Assembly: GCF_900963305.1 (NCBI RefSeq)
Contig: NC_042518.1
Location: 10,113,486 to 10,177,485 of the forward strand
Reading direction: 5' to 3'
DNA length: 64,000 nucleotides
Origin: Echeneis naucrates
Lineage: Eukaryota; Chordata; Actinopteri; Carangiformes; Echeneidae
In this document: piece after piece, positions 30,341 to 41,994 of the stretch
Numbering within the stretch: the first letter of the stretch is position 1
Layout of the letters: every line of letters begins with the position of its first letter
Made by a program: the position numbers and the translations under genes
Notes under the pieces: generated by a model
Databases searched by the model: none
The model's input: the letters and a program-made list of their open reading frames with translations, nothing else
Told to the model about the DNA's origin: nothing

Positions 30341-32713
30341 TCAAATCAGCTTCCTGTCTGGGTGATCAGAGGCACGTCCAGAGCGCTGGTGTCGGATCTC
30401 CAGATGTTTGCTTTGGACGCGGTCAAAATGCTGAAGCAGCTCATTGTAATCCACCTGAGTTTGAGAGACCCGTTTGGAGGCCACTTTGTGTTTAGAGTCC
30501 ATATACTTGGACTCATCCACAGTCCTCATGAGCTCTGGGTTGGGGACACATCGCAAGCGGTGGGAGAGCAGCTGGAAGGCCTGGCTCTGTGGTAGCAGCA
30601 TCAGCAGACCATACAGCGCCTTAATCAGATAAGGGTTATTCTCCACGTCCAGGAGCTGCAGACGCAGGTAGGTGAAAATGGGGCTTTCTATGAGCTGCAC
30701 CAGCTTGTCTACTTCCATCAGGAAATCCACTGTCACTTCCAGATCTCCAAACTTCTGGATGAGATCATACGCGTGCTTGTAGTTCTGGGTGAGGAAACAG
30801 AGGGACACGGTGGCCACGGGGTTGTGGCACCAGGAACGATACAGGCAGCAAAACAAAGCGCAGCTCTCCTGAGTGCGCAGGTCTTTCAGCTGGTTGCGTA
30901 ACTGGAAGAGTTCAGCCGAAGTGAGCAGAATGGTGTTGAGCGTCTGGACCATGGTGGATGCAAATTTAAGGTCCTCCTCCTTCAACAAGATATCAGCCAT
31001 GGAGTGGAAGATGTTCTCCGCGTGAAGCAACAAACACAACTGCCTGATGATGAAGGCTCCTCTGTTCTCCAGAAGCTTCCTCTCCAGGCTCAAACGCTTC
31101 AAAAGGTTGATCATGAACTTGTAAAAATAGGAGTTCATACTAGGAGTGGAGGGGGATGAGTCCAGTGCTCTGGTGCCCATGCTGTGCTGCTGTCCTGGCT
31201 TGGCACCCTCTGGGATCTTGAGCTCCGGTTTGCTGTCAGTGCTTTCACAGGAGCTGCCTTGGTCTGTTTGGCCGGCAGGCGATGATGCTATCTCAGCCAA
31301 CACCTCCAGATCTTTCAGTATCACTTCATCAGACTCGTCCGACAGCGTCTTCAGTAACATGGGAAACAAGCTGTCTGTGTGGCGGAACATTTTGCGTGGC
31401 GTCTTGATGTAGAGGTGGTAGAGCCATTTGAGCACAGCTATGCGGGTCATCATGCCAGTGGAGGAGTCGTGAAGGTGGCGGTCCAACACCTGAACAATGC
31501 CGTCCAGGTCCAGAGTCACCCGAGGCCTGTCAGCACTCGCTGGAGCAAAGAAGCTGATATTACTGAAACCAACAGATTCCTGTGATGCATTCAGCACGTC
31601 GCTGCTGTCTGCCTCTGTCTTGGGCTGGCCGTCGTCCCTGGTTGGTGACCCTGTACTTCCACCTCTCTCCTCTTCCTCCTCCTCATCATCCTCTGGTGTC
31701 ACCAGCTTCATCAGACTGTGATTACAGGCACTGGCGGCTTCTTTGGTATTTTTCTTTCGGTCATCATAGGAAAGGCAAGGCAGTACTGCAGTCAGGATGC
31801 CAGAGGAGTAAGGGAGCATGACTCTACCTGCAAGCTGGATAAACTCTCTCATCCAGGTCATAGCTGTCAGCTGGATCAGGTCATTTGTGAGTTTGGTCTC
31901 ATCTGCAACCTGGCAGTGTATGACCAGAATGTTTGCCATCTCAGCAAATTTCACGCTCGAGGGAGTCTTTTTGATCTCCTTCAGAAACTCTCCCAGCACC
32001 ACCTCGCAGGTCTTACGGATCTCCTTGCTGTTATCTCCCAGGATCTGGAAGAGCCCATCCAGGATTTCAGGAAGGTAATCTAATAGGTTGATGTCTGGCA
32101 CAGATTCCAGAACGTGGATCCAAGAAATAATGAACTGTCTGGCATACTGATTATTGGAGTATATTCTCTCTCTCAGAAGGGGAACAAACGCTACCAAGTC
32201 GAAGTTATTACTTTCTGTCACAATGTCTTTCAGCAGTCTGTCCAGGAGTTCCGATCCACTTTTCACATTGGGATCTGGATCTGCTGCAAGCTTGCTGAGA
32301 CCATCAAAGAGCAGGTTGAAATGGGGCAGCACGGCTCCCCTTGCCACTTTGACTATGTTGTAAAGGGCCTCGCAAGCGTAGTAGCGCAAACGACTGTCTG
32401 AGTCATTAAAGCACGTGAGTACGGGCTCGATGAGCTCCTTCAGATACAGACCTGAGTCCTTCCCCAGGGCGATGGAACAGGCTGCCAGTCCGATGAGACC
32501 CCCTTTGCGGCTGTGGGGATGCTGGGACAGGGCAAACTCCGAGGCCAGGATCTGGATCACATGCCTGATCTGAGTGGAGTTGTTCTGAGCCACGAACTCC
32601 CGCACTAGTTTCTCGATCTCTAACGCCGCGACTTTCCTCTTCTCGTACAGTTTGTCATTCAGAGCCCTGACGATGTTGGGCGTCAGCGGCGAAAAGTCCT
32701 TCTCCGTGTTCAT
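30341..32713 (-). CDS. vac14: VAC14, PIKfyve complex scaffold, encoded in one exon
   Basis: Scaffold of the PIKfyve-VAC14-FIG4 complex, which makes and turns over PI(3,5)P2 on endosome and lysosome membranes. The 790-aa frame is close to human VAC14 (782 aa) from end to end. It starts [20 protein letters not shown], has HEAT-like helical repeats throughout, the conserved [20 protein letters not shown] block, an acidic low-complexity insert at about residues 350-360, and the conserved C-terminal region after [19 protein letters not shown] that in this family contacts FIG4. No stop or frameshift interrupts it. Unusually, it has no intron, whereas the mammalian gene is split into many exons. Its neighbours match human 19p13, whereas human VAC14 is on 16q22. 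I infer a retrogene kept under selection. Whether an intron-bearing copy remains elsewhere cannot be seen here. Confidence 0.96.
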   Translation of the reverse strand: MNTEKDFSPLTPNIVRALNDKLYEKRKVAALEIEKLVREFVAQNNSTQIRHVIQILASEFALSQHPHSRKGGLIGLAACSIALGKDSGLYLKELIEPVLTCFNDSDSRLRYYACEALYNIVKVARGAVLPHFNLLFDGLSKLAADPDPNVKSGSELLDRLLKDIVTESNNFDLVAFVPLLRERIYSNNQYARQFIISWIHVLESVPDINLLDYLPEILDGLFQILGDNSKEIRKTCEVVLGEFLKEIKKTPSSVKFAEMANILVIHCQVADETKLTNDLIQLTAMTWMREFIQLAGRVMLPYSSGILTAVLPCLSYDDRKKNTKEAASACNHSLMKLVTPEDDEEEEEERGGSTGSPTRDDGQPKTEADSSDVLNASQESVGFSNISFFAPASADRPRVTLDLDGIVQVLDRHLHDSSTGMMTRIAVLKWLYHLYIKTPRKMFRHTDSLFPMLLKTLSDESDEVILKDLEVLAEIASSPAGQTDQGSSCESTDSKPELKIPEGAKPGQQHSMGTRALDSSPSTPSMNSYFYKFMINLLKRLSLERKLLENRGAFIIRQLCLLLHAENIFHSMADILLKEEDLKFASTMVQTLNTILLTSAELFQLRNQLKDLRTQESCALFCCLYRSWCHNPVATVSLCFLTQNYKHAYDLIQKFGDLEVTVDFLMEVDKLVQLIESPIFTYLRLQLLDVENNPYLIKALYGLLMLLPQSQAFQLLSHRLRCVPNPELMRTVDESKYMDSKHKVASKRVSQTQVDYNELLQHFDRVQSKHLEIRHQRSGRASDHPDRKLI

Positions 32714-33060
32714 GTTCGCGGCTCAGGCTTTACCGGGTCCTTTGTACGCGGTGGACAGCCGTCCGCATTGATGACCATTTAATAGAGAAAACAAAGGTTT
32801 CATTAGCCAACCAGGAAGTTCCGTAATAGAACGCAGCTGACCGTTGCATCCGCCGGAAATACGTCACGGTTGCTACATTTATTTGGTTCCCGCTTTGAAC
32901 TGTTAGCTTCATTAGGAACGCGTTAGAGAAATTGATATTACTGTTTTTCCAATAAACAAACTGTTCCTCACATAAAAAGAATTCCTCTTTTTTATTTTAT
33001 TAATTTTTTATTTTATTTTATTTTTTTTTTTTTGACGGGTGCAGCGGTGTTGTAGCAGTG
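32714..33060. promoter_or_regulatory. Shared head-to-head promoter between vac14 and a zinc-finger gene
   Basis: Only 347 bases separate the two divergent start codons. The vac14-proximal half is GC-rich and holds an ETS-type CCGGAA at 32853-32858 and a CRE-like TACGTCAC at 32860-32867. Both are motifs typical of bidirectional housekeeping promoters. A T-rich tract at about 32990-33032 lies nearer the zinc-finger gene. That both genes use this region is inferred from spacing. Confidence 0.55.
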
Positions 33061-35192
33061 ATGACGGGCCGCTCATCTTTTCACTCACAGCTCTCCTCCA
33101 TCATGGAGACCATGGCTAAGTGTGCCCTCAGTCAGGTCTGCAAGCTGGTGGATGAGGACTCGACTGAGCTCATGCTCGAGTTAAGACGGCTTCTGTTTGC
33201 AAACACAGCCCTGAAAGAGAAAGTGAGCAGCCTGGAGTGGGAGCTGACCATCGTGAGGAGCAACGGCCCTAAGTTGTGTGGAGCTTCTCGCACTGTGGGT
33301 GTACAAACTGTGGCTTTGCAGGATGGAGATCCTCACGGTACCTTTGTTTTGGTTTCACTCATTACCAGCCACTCAGCAGATTTTACAGTGGCCAGGCTTT
33401 TGTATTCACTGGTGTGTTTTCCCCTGTCAGGCTTCTCAGTATCTGGGTCCCCCACTATTGAGGGGATCTTTGGAAAAGACTGGTGTATGACTCTGTGGAA
33501 GGACGGAAATCCATACAGTCTGGCTCTGGAGAGAACCACAGACTCACTACAGACTGAGAAGGTGAAAGGAGCTTAAACAGAGTCATTAAATCTTTATGAG
33601 CGTCCAGCTATTTTATCTACAGACATCCAACATACAGTAGAACAGGTGATATGTTTGTCTAAAGCTACAAAAATAGTTTCACATTAAGTGCAGGCTCTAA
33701 AAATTATTATTTATTTTTGAGCCACCTATGAATGCCTGTGCTGAAGTAATTGTCACAATCCTTACAGCTCTATACAAGAAAGTATGAAATAATCAAGAAA
33801 AATTTCCTAAAGCCCAACATGACCCTCTGAAATTGTCAGAATAGAGTAATATTTTTACCCCACGTCAAGCACAAAATTGTTGTACTATATACAGTAATAT
33901 CATATATTTCATTTGCAAAGCCATATTGAAGAGATTCATTCATTCATTCATATTCTACTGTTTATCTGTTTCTGGGTAGCGGGGAGTGCTGGAGCCACAT
34001 TGGGCCTGTTGAAGTGATACTGTTTAAAAATGTATTTAAGATTCATTGAATAATCAGAGTACTTGTAACAGAAAAGGTGACACTTGCACATCTTGGATTT
34101 TGCAGTGTGAGGAAATTACAACGGCTGAGATCAAAGAGGAAGATTATGCCAAAGCTGCCGCCAGCGGGTGCCAGCAGGAAGCACTTGGTACAGAAGGTAA
34201 GAGGGTAATAGAGTGTTGGTATTTAGGGCATTCATGCTACAGATTTGGCAAATTTAAATCATTTTTCAGTTGTTGTTGTTTTTTTTTTGTATCTACTTGC
34301 AACAGAACATGAAGAAAGCCCAGCTGTGGAACCGGAGCAGCTGTCTATCAATTACTTGGCTGATGGCAGCACTTGCATTCTGCCATTTGATCAAGGGAGA
34401 GAACAGACTTTGTCTGCAGATGTTATTGAAAACCCATCTGTGCAGCTTATGTCCATCAATGACACAGAACAGGCTTTTAGCACTTATATCATTCCAATCG
34501 AAGAGGAGGAGGAGGAGGATGATGATGATAACGATAATGATGATATGCAGTTTGTTCAAGAAAGTCGGCAGGAGCCAGTAATGATCGCTGCAGTTGGGCC
34601 AAGCCACAACAAGCAGCAAACATTTCCAGCAGACAACAGTAAAACCAGCATTGCTCCGGATAAAGATTCACATAACTTTAATGCACAAACTGCAAGAGAT
34701 CTAAAAAAAGAGAAATTCACATGCCAAATATGTAGCAGGACATTTTACCACAAGGGCACTCTAACACACCACATGAAGTCACACAAGTCAAAATTTTGTA
34801 ACATTTGTAGGCAGCATTTCCCTTACAAGTACAAACAAAGTTCACACACCTGCGTGCCTCCAGTTCGTTCTCAGAAAGTCAGTAAATCTTGTGGGCTGTG
34901 TGGGAAGACCTTTGCGAACCCATCAGCTCTGAGGATTCACTACGTGGTCCATACAGGAGAAACACCCTACAGTTGTAGCTTGTGTGGGAAAGGCTTCACC
35001 CAGAAAGGCAATCTGAAATGTCACCTACGCACCCATTCCGGAGAGAGACCGTTTCAATGTGTTAAATGTGGAAAGACCTTCACACAAAAGGTGAACCTGA
35101 ACAATCATTTAATGGTACATATAAACCAGGAGAGAAGAGACCCCAGAGGTAGAAGACATCTGAAGCGAACGACAGCCGTACAATATCAGTAA
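33061..35192 (+). CDS. C2H2 zinc-finger protein A of a local trio
   Basis: Probable sequence-specific DNA-binding regulator in the nucleus. Four phase-consistent exons (33061-33337, 33431-33561, 34106-34196 and 34306-35192) give about 461 aa. The N-terminus is a helical module, SFHSQLSSIMETMAKCALS, shared with the two neighbouring genes. Exon 2 carries IEGIFGKDWCMTLW, and exon 3 carries AEIKEED, a likely SUMO-acceptor motif. The last exon has an acidic run and then zinc fingers: one starting FTCQICSRTF, a shortened C2HC-like one (CNICRQHF to SSHTC), and three classical ones separated by TGE or SGE linkers. The ATG at 33061 is preferred because it leads straight into the shared module. The target is unknown. 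No KRAB or BTB domain is visible. Confidence 0.85.
33944..34010 (+). repeat. Short copy of the teleost repeat seen at 5.1 kb
   Basis: A CATT-repeat start is followed by TTCTACTGTTTATC, GGGTAGCGGGG and GTGCTGGAGCC, the familiar left end of an abundant fish interspersed repeat. It lies in intron 2 of zinc-finger gene A. Confidence 0.55.
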
Positions 35193-35660
35193 CTTTATTA
35201 ATATGGCGCATTATGTAGAACTGCTCACAATGATCTGAGTTCAGTTCATGTTCATAATGACTTGCACTAGCAAATTAAGAGTGTGGAGCATTCTGTGTTC
35301 ATCAGTTCAATGTCTGGTGTTTCTGTCCAATAACAAGTCCAAAGAATATTCACTTTGTGCTAGATTTCTTTTATTGATGTAATTTTTCAAGTAACATTTT
35401 TACTGTCTCATCTAAGTTGAAGTTGAATATTACGCTCAACTTTGACAGTCTTGAAAAAGCACATTTGAGAGGTCCTTGGAAGGGGCATGCAGGGCTCGTT
35501 TAATGGGGCCAGTCAGGTGTGTTGAAGGCAATCATTATCATAGGCCAAATTAATCCTCCGTACAACTTATCTAGGTGAAAACAGTTCATGAAGATTTGTT
35601 AAAGAAAAGAAGACATGATTTCAAGTGACAATTTAGCGTCACAGCACAATGACAACACAA

Positions 35661-35691
<31 letters not shown>

Positions 35692-36833
35692 AGTGGCACC
35701 ATTTAGACCTGAAGAATTTCTGTAAATCATCTTTGCAATATGTAACCAACATACATAAAAATTTCTTTAAATCTGTCATTTTTAAGCAAACAGCCCAGCT
35801 TAATGCCAAAAAGTGAAACATGGTACTCACTACAAAGCATAGGTGTGGAGGGTAATGACGCTAACAGAGGGGATTGCTGTTCTGCTTTTTTTTTGAAGAG
35901 GTAGTTTTGAAGATTTATGCTACACATGTGCAAACGATGGCGCACTTCCCCAAAGTACTTTTGGCATTATTAACACAGGCCCTGATGAACCTGACATTAC
36001 AGTGAGGTATGTGTAACATGTTGCACCAACCATACAACATCATACTTGAATGAAACAGGTATAAACAGGTAGAGGTATTTTCTGTTATAGTTTGGATCAG
36101 CTGAAGTGCCTTATTTGAGTTAAGATTCTCCTCTTATTACACTGAATGTGAAACTGACTTTAAAGGCAAAAAGAAGGAATCCAACAATGTGGCAACAACT
36201 ACGGATAGGCCTGTTTATTGGTCAGCAGATTAATCAGGCCAAGACCTGGTTTTGTGGTATCCGCTAAGGCCTGTGCTCACAAGGCCATTAAAACAATGTC
36301 TCCAGACATTTTTATCTAATTTTTTTGTTTGGTTTCTCTTTCCTATTTTTAAAAAGTAAGAGTGCAGAGCTCAGGTCTGCAAAGTGAAAGCACATTTTTT
36401 ATTTTGAAATATTTTCCTATGTTCAAGTGCTTAATACAGTAGTGGCATATAAATATTCATTTATGTAAAGCGATTTTGTCGGCTCACTTGTTACTGTGGT
36501 TAAATTATTCTACCAAATGTAAAAAACCCAACATAATATCAAGGTGACGCCATCAGTCTCCCTGCTGTCTAAATATATGCACTATCTACTTAAAAACATG
36601 TGCCAGTTGACCACTAGCAGCTGCCTCCTAAGCAGTCCAGTAAACCAAATGCCAGTACAGTAGCACTGATTTATATTATACAGGTTTTAAATGATTTTTT
36701 CTTGGTTCTAATTAATCTACATTTTCATCCACATTTAAGCTTCGTTGGCTACTCTGAGCATTATCCATAGTTTGTCTTGTGCAAGGTAGAAGTCTCACTA
36801 ATAACCAAGCTCTCCTTTTGGCTCTTTGGCCAG
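35193..36833. other. Region between two convergent zinc-finger genes
   Basis: This is presumably the two 3' UTRs. No gene was recognised. It holds a poly-T tract at about 35664-35688. Nothing else stands out. Confidence 0.5.
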
Positions 36834-38711
36834 TCAAGTGAAACACTGGTGATGATTCAAACCATACTTGTATGCGTAACATTTCCCACAATCCACACAG
36901 CTGTAAGGCTTTTCTCCAGTGTGTGTCCGAAGATGTATGTTCAGAGAGCTTTTCTGGGAAAAACTTTTGGCACAGTCTGGACAGCTGTACGGCTTCTCTC
37001 CTGAGTGCACGCGCTGGTGCAGTTTCAAGTACGTTTTCTGAGCAAATCTTTTCCCGCAAACTGAGCAGCTGAAAGGCTTTTCACCAGAGTGTCGCCTGAT
37101 GTGGACTTTTAAACTGCTCAGATAGTTGAACACTTTCCCACAGAATAAGCACTCAAACTGTTTTGATAGCTTCAAAGGTTTTGGCTGAATTGTAGGTTTT
37201 TTACTTGTGTTCATCTGGATATTGTTTGTGTAGTCCAAGTATTCGGCAGCGACTGAAGGAGTATTTGTGTTGTCAACCAGAGTGTTCATTGTTGCATCAT
37301 CTATTAACTTGTCCATTATTGTTGGCTGCGTGCGTTGTTGAGTTTGACTGTCAGTCGCCATGGGAAAGTTGTTTAATTCCACTGAGTGAAGCTGCAGCTC
37401 ATCAACAGATCTATGAAGCATATTGTCCTCTTCAAATATTCCAACAACTGTTAAATGCAAATAAATGCAGTTAGGCTCAGAAATACAATTACAATGATTT
37501 TGATTAACTCAAAACTTACTTTTTCGATCATCTGTGTAACTCATCTGCTGGCCAATGGGATGATCGTCATATGTCTCCTCCTTGACAAAGATGAGATCAG
37601 TTTCCCTCTCCATCATATCTATTCCCTACAAATTGGACAGGTGATAAACAGCTTTGAACGTTAAAAAAATCATTTTGATTGCATATTTACAAAAAAAAAA
37701 AAAAAAAAAAAAGAAGCTTACCAGTTGATAAAAGAACCACTGACCTGAGCTCCCATGCTTGTCATAGCAGCAGGCTCCATTGTCTCTTTCCTGTGAGAGG
37801 GGATTTTCTCCTCCCTCCAAAAGTCCATACACCAGTCCTTCCCAAAGACCCCATCGATGGCTGGAGCAGGCTGCTGCTGTTCTGCAAAATGAAGGAGATA
37901 ATAAATTGCATATGATAATCATCCTGGAAATATGTGCATGGAGATCAACATGAAGATCTGCACTTTTGACTACAACTGAGAGGAGGTGGATTTGCACTCA
38001 GCTGTCTGTTCACGGGAGCAGACAACAACAAGCCCTTTCTACATGATGGTGAATGATCCGTTTGTGTTCATGCTGTTTCAGAGGGCTGTCCTTTCAATGT
38101 TATGGTCGATTTATAGGCTTCAACTATATTACATTGTAGGGACGGTTGTTTTTATTATTTTGTCCACCTTGTTTATATCAAGGGGGGGTGGGGGATAGCA
38201 GCAACACCCTATTTGAATAGCACAGCACTGCTTAATTATTATGCAGCTAAATAGATACTTCATAAAGCAATGCCACTAATGTAACAGCAGGTTAGCATGT
38301 TAGCCAGATGTAGCTGCTAAAACAGCTCCCGGGTGTAGCCTCCATTACTGAGGTCGCCTGCCACATATAAACGGCAGTTTTTCTGGGAGAGCCTCGGCGC
38401 CGGGGCCGAGGGGACCCGCCGGAGTGTCGGGCTGTGCGTCCGTCCTGACCTGGAGGGAGCCGCCGGCTGACGCTGTGGGGATGTGCCGGGTAGCTCTGCG
38501 CCTCCCTGGCCGCTCTCAGCTGGAGCTCCAGCGAGTAGCAGCGCTTCTTCAGCGCCTCGTTCTCCGTCTTGTGCAGGGATATCTCGGTGTGAAGGACGGA
38601 GGAGCACTCGTCAGCCAGGTTCCCGATCTCCACCAAAGCCGCCTTCGTCAGTTTCTCCAGGATGGCTGCTAGCTGCGTCCGAAAACTCCGGTTGGTGGTG
38701 TCGCACATCAT
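36834..38711 (-). CDS. C2H2 zinc-finger protein B of the trio
   Basis: Probable DNA-binding regulator. Four exons in transcript order (38711-38450, 37881-37745, 37625-37520 and 37447-36834) give about 372 aa in frame. The N-terminal module SFRTQLAAILEKLTKAALVE is helical and matches genes A and C. Exon 2 has AIDGVFGKDWCMDFW, closely like exon 2 of gene A. Exon 3 has LIFVKEET, a possible SUMO site. The final exon encodes three classical fingers with SGEKPF, SGEKPY and TGEKPY linkers, then a fourth that ends the protein as HHQCFT and lacks the usual last histidine. A second donor for exon 2 at 37722 exists but breaks the phase with exon 3. An upstream ATG at 38795 would add 28 residues. The start at 38711 is preferred because it aligns with the paralogues. 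Confidence 0.82.
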
Positions 38712-38880
38712 CTCGACGGGACGGGCAGGATGAATATTTCCAAAGGTTTTGCCAAATTCCCAGCGTAGCGCCGTTGTTGACGTTGTCTTGATCAAATATG
38801 CGCTATAGCTGTGCCGCAGGGGATTGTGGGAAAACTATATGGTTGTTCTTCTCACATTTACGAGGAGCAATGAAGGCAGC

Positions 38881-38882
<2 letters not shown>

Positions 38883-38972
<90 letters not shown>
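38883..38972. repeat. (AT)n-(AC)n compound microsatellite
   Basis: A long run of alternating T and A is followed by a CA run. The open frames across it encode only Tyr-Ile and Thr-His repeats and are not genes. A second (AT)n run lies at about 39139-39178. Both lie between zinc-finger genes B and C. Confidence 0.95.
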
Positions 38973-39137
38973 TACATGTATGTTGGTGCGTGTGTGTATG
39001 TATATATAGAAAGTGTGTTTAGGTTTCACGTCTCAATTCAAATCAGTTTATGTATGTATATTTATATATATATTCAGAAATATTATTACTAGTTTAAAAT
39101 GATTGATGCTTTAGTGTAGATCACACTAATGTTAAGT

Positions 39138-39138
<1 letters not shown>

Positions 39139-39178
<40 letters not shown>
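39139..39178. repeat. (AT)n microsatellite
   Basis: A perfect alternating run of about 40 bases, downstream of the stop of zinc-finger gene C and upstream of gene B. Confidence 0.95.
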
Positions 39179-39180
<2 letters not shown>

Positions 39181-39480
39181 CTGATTCTAGTTTGTACTGT
39201 TAATCTCAGTATGCAAATTAATTAGTAAATAACATGATTTTGCATAGTAATGTTCTACCAGACAATAACATAAGTGTGTATGTCTACACTAAAGTTTGAT
39301 ATTTGTAGATAATACATCATGAAAAGAGATGAAAGCTGTAAAAATCAGACTGACACATTTTGATCACAACAAAGTAGATGATACACAACTGTCTGTTACT
39401 TAAATACAGAGCAAAGATAACTTTATTATGATTTACTGATTTTGATCAAACAGCTGCAGAGATACATTTGTGGGATCGTG

Positions 39481-41152
39481 CTAAGTAGTGCCATTAATTA
39501 ATGTTGCATTAAATGCTGATGCACCAGAGTCAGTCCCATACATATTCAAACTAGGATCCAAATGTACTGCAAGGTGCTTTTTCAGATTACAGTTCTTTGT
39601 AAAACCTTTGCCACATTTGATACAAACAAAAGGTTTTTCCCCAGTGTGTGTACGCTGATGCATATCAAGAGTGCATTTCTGAATGAATCCCTTTCCACAG
39701 ATGGGACAGCGATAGGGTTTCTCACCAGTGTGCGTGCGCTGGTGAGTATACAGATGCCCTTTTTGAGCATATCTCTTTCCGCACAGTGTGCACCTGAAGG
39801 GTTTCTCTCCTGTGTGGCTTCTCTGGTGTATTTCAAGCTGACTAAAGCATCTGAAGCTCTTGCCGCACTGCAAGCAGCCAAACCTCTTGGCAGCTGAGTT
39901 CCTCAAGTTGTGGATTTTCATGTTTCTGAGCACACTTAAACTTTGAGAGGCAACATTTTGAGCAATACTTTTCCCAGCCTCTAGATTTGTGTGCACTGGT
40001 CCAAGCTGTGGATTCCACTGTGTATCTCTGGTCCTCCCCGGTGCAGTGAGAGACGACTGGGTGCTCATGTTTACAAAGCCATCAGTGAAGACAGGTTGCT
40101 GATGTTCTGAGATGGATTTGGGGTGTTGCATCACATCTGAATTCTTCTGAGTGTCTGTGACTGCTTCTCTTCCTGTTGAAAGCATACAAGCATGTTAAAA
40201 TTTGTAATATGATGGACCATAATTAACCACACGAAGGCCACAAGCTGAAAGCATGAGAGTATGTGATTAAAAGAGGTATTTATACTCTTAGTGTTGTTGC
40301 AATTTTACTGGAAAAGACCATTGTTTCTTCACATCTGAAGTGTCAAAGTTCCTTTTAAAAACCTTCAACTTATGGCAATTCAGTGTCAATGTTACACAAA
40401 AGCATGTTGTCCCAACTCAATTTTCACAGATTTTTTACACAATGCTGTGCACCCAATCTTGAATTTAATAAATACTCACTGTTTTCCCTTATGCTTTCTT
40501 GTTCATTGTTTCCAGTGTCCACCTCTAAAGGTTCTTCCTTTACCACAATAAGGTCAGGCTGCTCTTTTGGTGGGTTTGGGAGCTGATGAGATGACATTCC
40601 ATGAAAAACAAAAGTCACAAATAAAGGATCCAGAAAAGGTGTAATGGCATGACTGGTGCAGACTTACTTCAGCTGCAGTTTGTCCTTCGCCATGACGCAC
40701 ACTGCTCATTTCAGTAGAGGAACTTATGCTTTCCCATGGGCTCTCACTACGATGCCATACATTTAGGATTAATACTGGGAGTGGAGCTGACAGCAGAGGT
40801 AATGATGAAGAGAGACACGCTAGATACACGCCCACAAGCCTTACCTTTTTACGGCAAGTCTTGTCCTGTCAGGCTCCAATATTCTGTTGACTGAGCCATC
40901 TCTTCCCACTGAGCATGCTGCTGCAGCTGCTGCTGCTGAGTCCTGTCTGCCCCCCTGTGCAATGTAAAGCAATTTCTCCATCAGCTGCAGTTTCTCTGTG
41001 AGTGAGGCGATCTCGTTTCGCCCTCGAGTTATCTCTATTTTCAGCATCTTCGACTCGATCTCCACCAGTTTGCTTATTTCCATGACAGCTGTTTTGGACA
41101 ACGCGTCCATGATGGAAACGAGTTGCGTCTGGAAGGAGAAGACCGTCGACAT
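39481..41152 (-). CDS. C2H2 zinc-finger protein C of the trio
   Basis: Probable DNA-binding regulator. Four exons in transcript order (41152-40845, 40746-40668, 40582-40480 and 40172-39481) give about 393 aa in frame. Exon 1 starts MSTVFSFQTQLVSIMDALSK, the same helical module as genes A and B, and continues into a predicted coiled coil and an alanine run. Exon 2 is short and has SESPWESISSS instead of the FGKDWCM block. Exon 3 carries LIVVKEEPLE, a classical SUMO consensus. The last exon has four intact C2H2 fingers (FGCLQCGKSF onward), all joined by TGEKP linkers. It lies head to head with pgls. Confidence 0.85.
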
Positions 41153-41600
41153 GTTGACGGAAGGTCTAGATGTTCACTGTGAGAATGTAGTAACGCACAA
41201 GAGCCCACAAGGTACGCGAGTGTCCCTGCAGAAGTCAAGTGGTTGGCATGGAGGCGCTGTTTCCATCTGCCGGGTGGGAGGAAGCATAGCAACCATTCAC
41301 AAAACCGTTCGCAAAACTACAATATCCATCTGTATCCGTGTTTACTGCAGCTCTGACGTCTATACGGCGCGACATCCCCCGGTATATTACCTGCTAACTC
41401 GGTCGATCACCCGAACGTAACCCGCTGGTTGTGTCGTTGTTGTAGCTTGGACTCGGTTGACCAGAAGGCCTTGCGGTCTAAACACAAAACGCGATTGGCT
41501 GGTGAAAAGTCTTTTCAGGAAGTAGTCCGTCGAATTACATTTGCCGACTGAAAATCCTCCTCATGACTAGCTGCACCTGAGATACAAACAGGGTGAGAAA
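41153..41600. promoter_or_regulatory. Divergent promoter of zinc-finger gene C and pgls, with pgls 5' exon
   Basis: The region is richer in CpG than its surroundings. It contains an ETS-like CAGGAAG at about 41516-41522. A noncoding pgls exon probably ends at a donor near 41592 (CAAACAGG, gtgaga), since the pgls ATG only comes at 41995. Shared use by both genes is inferred from their opposite orientation. Confidence 0.45.
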
Positions 41601-41994
41601 ACGTCTTTTTTTATGCTTTAGAGTTTGGTGGCCAAGTTTCAAGTTTATCTAAAATGGCTACAAATGAGCTCGTCATTCTGGTATTCCCGATAGTGGTTAA
41701 TGCAATGCCCTGTGGTGGTTTGCGACTTAATCTCCAATCAGATGTTTGCTACAACTGAGATAAGTCAACTTTAGCCATTAATGGTTACTTGAAAGAAAGG
41801 TTTCATGCCAACAGAAGCAGTTTATGTGATATATCAGAGGAGCAGGCATAGAAAATTTACATCAGGCATCTTGATGACTTGCAAAACTGTTTTGTCATTG
41901 ATTTCCTCATAGATTGCCCAAACCAGTTTGCTCTATATCTGCCTCTCTTTCTTGCACTTCTTCTCAGTTATTCTTTTGTTCTGATACTGCTGTC

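Noticed and set aside
31146-32401. Plus-strand open frames of up to 121 codons opposite vac14
   Set aside because: They are antisense shadows of the conserved vac14 coding sequence, with no protein features of their own.
33058-33060. GTG start for zinc-finger gene A
   Set aside because: An ATG follows directly at 33061 and matches the start of the paralogues' shared module.
38798-39029. Open frames of 60-74 codons on both strands
   Set aside because: They are translations of the AT and CA microsatellites (Tyr-Ile and Thr-His repeats), not proteins.
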